64,000 nucleotides of DNA from the NCBI GenBank assembly GCA_030248135.1, contig JASANC010005831.1:58282-122281 (forward strand). The letters run 5' to 3'. The notes beneath the pieces are model-generated. The model saw only the letters and a program-made list of their open reading frames with translations. It ran no database searches and was not told the DNA's origin. Of the stretch, positions 58,401-64,000 are shown in pieces. Both the position numbers and the translations under genes were made by a program. This DNA is from Theristus sp. LFF4_11. Lineage: Eukaryota > Nematoda > Chromadorea > Monhysterida > Xyalidae. Each line of letters begins with the position of its first letter. Positions within the stretch are counted from its first letter, which is position 1.

Positions 58401-60598
58401 GTCAGACGCTGCTACAAAAGGGAAAATGTAAACTGATAAGAACAGTGGACAAAAGAAAACGTTTGGCAAGAACTGAAACAATGTGTCATACACTGTACGA
58501 GCATCCTCTTTTGTACCACCAATCAGCCAGCATGCATCAGCAGATCTTTTGCAAAATGACCATGCCTGATTAAGCACTAACGTTGCTTATTTAGTGCGTT
58601 CTCATGTGCATCGTGAGCAGCACTGGTCGCACAGGGCTCGCCCGTGTAGCACGCTTGTTGAGTGGCCGGCCGTTCCGCTGGGTTGCACGCGTATCGCCCT
58701 AAATCGTTGAAACGCGCCTGTCTGCACTCGACCGCTCGCGTCTGAACAATGAACCTTGCAGAAAACAATTGTCGTTCAATGAAACAGAGCAATCAGTGTG
58801 ACACCGGGTGTCTGTAACGACAACGTTTGTGCACCTTTACTCCTTTGTCACAAGTTGCCGAGCAACTTGACCACTCGCCAGTCTCCCACGTCGGGCATGG
58901 CTGTTGCGCACACGCACGGCCGTTTTCCTGCAAAAAACTGGCCATTTGAGAGTGCTCATTGGTTTACCAGCCAGCGAGATTCTCACGTTTGAACACTGTT
59001 GTAATTGTGAGAAACAGGAAGCTGCATTTCATCCGAAAGTTTGAAGCCATACCGGTTTCTTGGTTTGCCAACAGAATTTCTCGTGCACTTTCATGTTCTC
59101 CAGATGTCCGTCCGAGTTGTTGTACTTCTGAGCACAGTACACTTGCCGCCACTGCCAGCCGCCACCGCAGGTCACGTTGCAGTCCTCCCATTGGCCAACA
59201 ACCCATCTGAAAAAAACAATGCCAACTAGGCCCTGCCCAAGAAACCTTCAAATGTAAATGCATCACGATCACATCAACCAACGAGGACAGTTATTGCATC
59301 CTGCCATTCTGCTGCCGTTTCAGTCGTATCATACTTTTTATTTTGAAAACACACATCACTGGCACACTTTCAATCAGTTTTTTTATTTTTTGGTTGCAGT
59401 TCGAGTACTTGATCACAAAACTCTTCAGACTGATCGTTTAACAGAGCACAAAACAAAATGCAACACAGTTTCAACTTTTCTCTGTAAACTAATTCCCTTG
59501 AGCGTTCAGCTTGTGTTTCGTTCCGTTTATAACTGAAGACTGACCAGTTCTAGATTTAGAAGAATGTGCAATATGTATGTAAGAAGTATGTAAGAAAAAA
59601 TACCGTGAAATTTATGAGTGTGATTGCGTTCCACAAAAACAAAGCAGAAAGTGCTGAACTGATCAGAAACTGTTTGCCAACTTTACTTTTGCAAGCACCG
59701 TGCCTGCCCTGGATGGCTTTATTTTTGGGGCAATGACACCAAGAATTTATTGTGTCGCATTACGTGGCACGGTCTCTTATTTACTGAACGCGTTTCCGAT
59801 TCTTTGAATGCAATCAGTCAAAAAATGGCAATAAAATTGAACACCAAGTACTCGAACTGCGATCACACTTTCCAGCAGCGGGGCGATAAAAGTTTTGAAA
59901 AAAATAGCCGCATCGCAGAAAAACACACACGGTCGATTGTGTGACATGAGTTTCGTTTATTTTGCTCGTTTATTTTTTGGCACACCGAAACCTCATGAAA
60001 ACGTCTTTTGCCATCCGTCATGTTCACGGCACAGCAACAAAAACTGAAAAAAGCAGGCACACGGCAATAATTGAAACATAAATCACTACAATCTATACCC
60101 GGTGTGTGTGTTCTAGAAACGTGGCACGTACCTGCAACTGAAAATGACGACAACGTTAAATATTTTAGGTACAACGAATCTAACATTATTATCACCTACA
60201 AAGATTCTATGGATATAAAACTACACTGAAAATAAATTTTACAGTGGATGGCGTTAAATGTGCTACGAACTAGGCGTGCCGATTATTGGAAAAAGTCAAC
60301 TCTGTCTTGAATTCTAAGCACACAGACACACGGAACCAACCATATCAAAACGTCACGAAATGCAAATTGGCAATTCAAACAACACAAAAACGGCTATATT
60401 AATGACGGGGCACAAAAACGACAACAAAGACATAACAACAACATTGAATACACGTATTGCCTGCCACCAAACTTACCCCATGGTTGGCATGTCGTTCAGC
60501 GGGCTGTAGAAGTAACCGTTTGCAAATTGCCACTTCCTGATTGCACCGCAGTTCAAAATCAGCATGACAGCAACGCAGGCAAAATTATTGGATGCCAT
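52347..60598 (-). CDS. madd-4: MADD-4/punctin-like short form from internal first exon
   Basis: Exon 60598-60477 opens with ATG and reads [19 protein letters not shown], a good signal peptide, then [20 protein letters not shown]. It ends with two bases (GG) before GTAAGT, exactly the phase accepted by the exon at 59206, where the long-form exon (63052) also splices. Summing this exon with the 17 shared exons gives 3099 coding bases, divisible by three: 1032 residues ending at TAG 52347. C. elegans madd-4 is known to make long and short proteins from separate promoters, the short one acting at GABA synapses; the same layout here is inference. The short form lacks the ADAMTS Cys-rich piece and first TSP1 but keeps the Ig and PLAC domains. 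Confidence 0.85.
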
Positions 60599-63493
60599 AA
60601 TTTTTAAATGAAATTAGCTGTTGCAAAAACCGATTACTGAACAAAAAGGTCGAATCTCGTTATAAATGTGAGCATGGTCAAAATAATTGGCAGGCTCGTT
60701 CGCAGGCACACACAAATCATTTGGTTGCCGAGGTACTGAAAAATTCACAACATTCTTGCAAAGAAATTAAAATTAAAAAACAGAAGTAAAACCGTCAGTT
60801 ATGAAGATAATTGCAAGTTTGAAAGTACGTTTGTTTCTGCAAATCAATTATTCAAACGTTTTTTGCAGGCTTACCGAGCTAAACAACCCACAAAACACAG
60901 ATGTTACTGTGGCTGAGCAATTCGGCAAAAAAACGTGTGAAACACATGCGACTTCATGCGTGCCTGCATCACCAGACAGCGTAGTTCAAAATCAGAGCGA
61001 ACTCAGCCGACAATTCAAATAAATTTGAGAGCCGAGTGCAGCCGCAAAACAAAGCAACGCTCATAAATAAAACGCACGCGATTAACTTTTAGATTTCATG
61101 GTCTCTGAGAAGCTCAAGAATCAGCTGGAAGCGCTGGAACGAAACTGAGAATACGCAGGGCGCCATGTCAGACGTGCAGGCAGCAGACAACACATGACAA
61201 ACTGTGCAATCTTGCATTCCGTCCATACACGCTCGAACTTGAAACTGCTTTCGTTTTGGCCATTTTCGAAATCTACTCGACCGAAACTTTCTCGAAATGT
61301 CGCATCGCAACGGCGTACATGAAGAAGTGCGTGCCACGTGTGTGCATGCACAAAAACTTTGGCAACACGGCGCGCGCGAGGCAACCGAAATGCAGAGACG
61401 CCGTGCCAGTATCATTATAACAACGCCTGCTATAAGAACAATGCTCAGAGATGCACACAAAACACCGAAATCGTGTGCGAAAGCGAAACGGGTGGCACAG
61501 GGCACTGTTTGCTGTGCTCATCAATAACACTGCATGACATCTGAAAAATGCCGCACGCATATGCCCACTGTGGGTGGGACCTAAAACGCTCTGCAACCAA
61601 TCAGCAACGGGCCTCTATATCTCTCTGGCGTTCTCTTTCCCTAACCCCCTCATTTCTGACACCTTTCAAGCTGTGAAAATCTTGAAATATTGTTTGTCTT
61701 ATTTTCACGAAATTCGCTGATGCACGTCACATCTTGTTCTGTGCCATTGTTCTTTGCTTGCATTTGCGGGCCCAAAGGAACTGAACGACGAGTTGTCCGG
61801 GAATCGTGCGCATACAATGTAGTGCACAATGTGTATGCTATGATTAGAATTGAAAGAAAACTGCACTTTTGAATCGCTGCATTTTCGTCAACAATAGACC
61901 GGGCCAATGTGTCCTTTGGCCCGCCACTCTTCAAATGTGCCCCATTATCTGAAGTTGAAGAGTGCTCTATCAGCAATTTATTGGACTGAAAGAGCAAATC
62001 ATCTTTGCACGCTCGTTTCGCGCACCAAATGCAAGCTTTTGAGCGATAAGTTTTTCGTGCCACCCCTAGGTTTGGTTCTGATTTACCCTAAATTGCCGTT
62101 TTTGATTAGCCCAAATGAAGCTGTAAAAAACGGGGGGGGGAAATATGTCATGTGACACGAATGAAGGCACGAACTTTGACAAATGTATGAAGAAAATTAT
62201 TGAAATCAAAAAGGCAGAAACTGCAACGGCAAACGCAGCAGAGCACTCCAGCAATCGCACATGCGATCTGTTTTCAAGTACAAAACAGCGTTTGAAAGTC
62301 AAGAGCCAAAAACACAGGGGCGTTCGTGAAAAAAGTCTGGCCACGAGGGTGATGTTGCGGTGCAAACGGACATTATTGCACACCATGGACAGCAGCTGCA
62401 GTATTACTTTACGTTTTTGCAGAGAAGTTGTGAGCGATCAAAAAGATTGGCGCTCTTTTGCGTCGCATTGTTGGCGTTTGCCATGACTTTTTGCATCGAG
62501 ACAGATAAATCAGTGTCACGCATGCGTCCGCCGAACAGTGAAGGTCCCAATGCGTTCGTTTTGCAGCACTCAAAAAGCTCTATATACATGCCAATTTAAT
62601 TTACCAAGTTTTACAATTTAAAACTGCGAGAGCTAAATTCTTGTTCACTGTTCACAAAAAATATTCTGATTCCGAAATTATGGTGATTTCATGGAATTAC
62701 GCCCTAATTTTCGACCGTTGCGCATGGTCCCCTCAGTGCGTGCCAGGCCAGTATGATTCGTCCGTGGAGTGCGCGCGCCCAGGCAGCAATAAAAAACGTT
62801 TGGGGTTGAAAAAATTACTTGTCAAAGGATGCAAGAGTGGAGCGGAGCGGTGGCGCCATTTTTATCAAGCCAGTTATGCGTGCTGTGCTCCATCAAAAAG
62901 TTTCCCTGGTTTGCTTTCAAGACTTTTGCTGAACAAATTGAGACTCTGGGACTATATATTAGATTACGCATGGCACAAAAATATCTTCCGCTTTTTTGAA
63001 ATTACACAACTTTTCAATGGGCTTAGGTTGAATTGGGGTTTGAAAGCCTACTCTTCTGGGCATATGGTGTCGTTGCAGCGTCTGATCAGTGGCTGTGGCC
63101 GTGGCTGGTCGGCGCAGTACTTCTCGGCCACCTGTTTGCCGCGTTCTGTGTCCACGCACCGCGACATCGTCACCTGCCAACCTGCAATACCACCTCGCTT
63201 ATTGTGCAACACTGAAAATTATGAAATTCGCAACTTTTCGGGGCAACATGAGATACATAGGTTTCCAATACTCTATCATAAACACGATTTACCAAATACC
63301 ATAACACAAAGCTATGATGGGTGTTATCTAAAAGTCGCATACGATTGTATCCGCATGTTTTGTCGCAAGTTGACCATTCCTTGGTGTTTTGCCATGTAAA
63401 CCTTGACTTTGTACAGCTGCGGCCACCGCCACCGCACACGCCACACTGGTCGATCACAGCACCCGACCCAACCACACCATCACACCCAATCAC
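52347..63493 (-). CDS. madd-4: MADD-4/punctin-like ADAMTSL protein, long form, 5' end outside window
   Basis: A secreted extracellular-matrix protein; C. elegans MADD-4 is an anteroposterior guidance cue and clusters receptors at neuromuscular junctions. The most 5' exon (63493-63343) encodes the ADAMTS Cys-rich end ([20 protein letters not shown]) and a TSP1 start. Exon 63181-63052 completes that TSP1 and joins in phase to 59206. Then follow TSP1 modules ([45 protein letters not shown]), an Ig domain, three more TSP1-like modules and a C-terminal PLAC domain. Exons: 59206-59053, 58927-58835, 58741-58582, 58411-58381, 57722-57463, 56884-56729, 56616-56480, 56401-56231, 56137-55951, 55858-55520, 55406-55033, 54928-54815, 54511-54368, 54309-54157, 54060-53919, 53862-53653, 52498-52347. 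All phases agree. No metalloprotease domain is seen. Confidence 0.93.
55033..55858 (-). other. Ig domain and low-complexity linkers of the MADD-4-like protein
   Basis: Two exons (55858-55520 and 55406-55033). An acidic Asp/Asn/Thr-rich linker precedes the Ig domain, whose features are SVKVKCP (first Cys), RWMKDG (Trp) and [13 protein letters not shown] (second Cys). After it comes a tail with [16 protein letters not shown] and a seven-glutamine run. The intron falls inside the Ig fold between its sheets. Confidence 0.92.
59207..60476. other. Intron of the short form
   Basis: About 1.27 kb between the alternative first exon and the shared exons. No repeat family from elsewhere in the window and no convincing exon was found. 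Confidence 0.5.
60477..60598 (-). promoter_or_regulatory. Alternative first exon and presumed internal promoter
   Basis: The exon codes for a signal peptide. Upstream on the minus strand a TTTATAA motif lies at about 60667-60661, some 65 bp before the ATG, which could be a TATA box. The exon is 1.3 kb from the first shared exon and 2.5 kb from the preceding long-form exon. Confidence 0.6.
60599..63051. other. Long-form intron / short-form promoter region
   Basis: About 2.45 kb. Plus-strand frames at 60801-61022 ([11 protein letters not shown]) and 61338-61544 ([19 protein letters not shown], then VCESETGG) are cysteine-bearing and could be exons of a nested plus-strand gene. They do not form a provable chain. 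A G run is at 62133-62141. A 252-codon plus frame (62641-63399) overlaps real minus exons and is rejected. Confidence 0.35.
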
Positions 63494-63842
63494 CTGAAAA
63501 CAACGGCTATATGACCTCTAAAAACTAGCAAGCTTTCTGTGACATTGAACAATTTTTGTTTTGACTTTTCATTCACGTCTGTAACATTATTATTGTTTGT
63601 TTGCTTCCTAATCGTTATTATTAGTTTCTCTCACAGCGACAAGCTGCGCGCCACAAGAACATCACGCGTCTTCGCCGTGCGCATTCGTGTGTTAATGATG
63701 CGCATGGTGCACTAAAACACCAAAAACCATGTAGCATCATCAATCACTCGAGAGAGCACTGGCCATTTGCAGTGCTGAGAAAAAGAAGCTTCTAAGATTA
63801 AAACGTATGTGCAGCTGGCAGCAGTGGCCAGAATAGAAAACA

Positions 63843-64000
63843 TTATCTAAAAATGCGGGAGACGCATATAAAAGGAAGAATATGGCCTTGTGTAAGCAGT
63901 GAAAGACTTGGCTCGACAACGCTTTTCAAGTCTCTGATGTGGTACACACGGATACAAGTACATAAGAGTTATATTTTTGCGCCGCGTTTGTTGTTTAAAA
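63843..64000. mobile_element. Family B TIR element, left arm, cut by window end
   Basis: ATTATCTAAAAATGCGGGAG followed by the B arm (GCATATAAAAGGAAGAATAT) up to about TTTTTGCGCCGCGTTTGTT. The rest lies outside the window. It is on the 5' side of the 63493 exon, so it is probably in another MADD-4 intron. Confidence 0.9.

Noticed and set aside
62641..63399. 252-codon plus-strand frame
   Set aside because: It overlaps, on the opposite strand, the two MADD-4 exons at 63052-63181 and 63343-63399, which carry clear TSP1 signatures. It shows no domain.

Overview
This window is eukaryotic and very probably comes from a nematode. The genes are intron-rich, with mostly GT-AG introns and two introns that only resolve as GC-AG. 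One gene is a textbook nematode cuticle collagen (N-terminal hydrophobic segment, RPKR processing site, Gly-X-Y blocks, YCPCPPRS C-terminus). Another matches the nematode MADD-4/punctin architecture. I cannot name the species. Introns and spacers are packed with short inverted-repeat elements and satellites.

Layout. (1) 432-19928, minus strand: the first two thirds or so of a cytoplasmic dynein-2 heavy chain (DYNC2H1; che-3 in C. elegans), from the start codon through tail, linker and AAA1-AAA4 into the stalk; the rest lies beyond the left edge. A perfect X-box (RFX/DAF-19 site) sits at 20103-20116, in the divergent promoter. (2) 20886-27984, plus strand: an unrecognised secreted protein of about 780 residues. 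Its third or fourth intron holds a 3.8-kb nested palindrome built of several repeat families. (3) 29488-30666, plus strand: cuticle collagen. (4) 33253-36944, minus strand: a divergent rhodopsin-class GPCR with a long Ser-rich tail. (5) 37370-42370: repeats, including a 650-bp GATA microsatellite and a mariner-like element. (6) 42601-48817, plus strand: a SAXO/FAM154-type microtubule-stabiliser protein, 336 residues in nine exons. Its 3' exons are sandwiched between two oppositely oriented copies of a 3-kb composite repeat. (7) 52347-63493, minus strand: an ADAMTS-like MADD-4/punctin protein (TSP1 repeats, one Ig domain, PLAC). The 5' end of the long form is off the right edge. An internal exon at 60477-60598 encodes a start codon and signal peptide and splices in the same phase as the long-form exon, giving a complete 1032-residue short form.

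How the genes relate. Dynein-2 is the retrograde motor of intraflagellar transport and SAXO proteins bind axonemal or ciliary microtubules, so two ciliary genes share the window. MADD-4 organises postsynaptic receptors at worm neuromuscular junctions, and the collagen builds the cuticle. I see no operon; each gene appears to have its own promoter.

Repeats. At least seven terminal-inverted-repeat families recur (called A, B, E, F, H, M and 'CAGTCTATCACG' here), several flanked by TA. Three satellite arrays have units near 148-150 bp. Some insertions are nested with the empty site preserved elsewhere in the window, which makes this a good record of insertion order.
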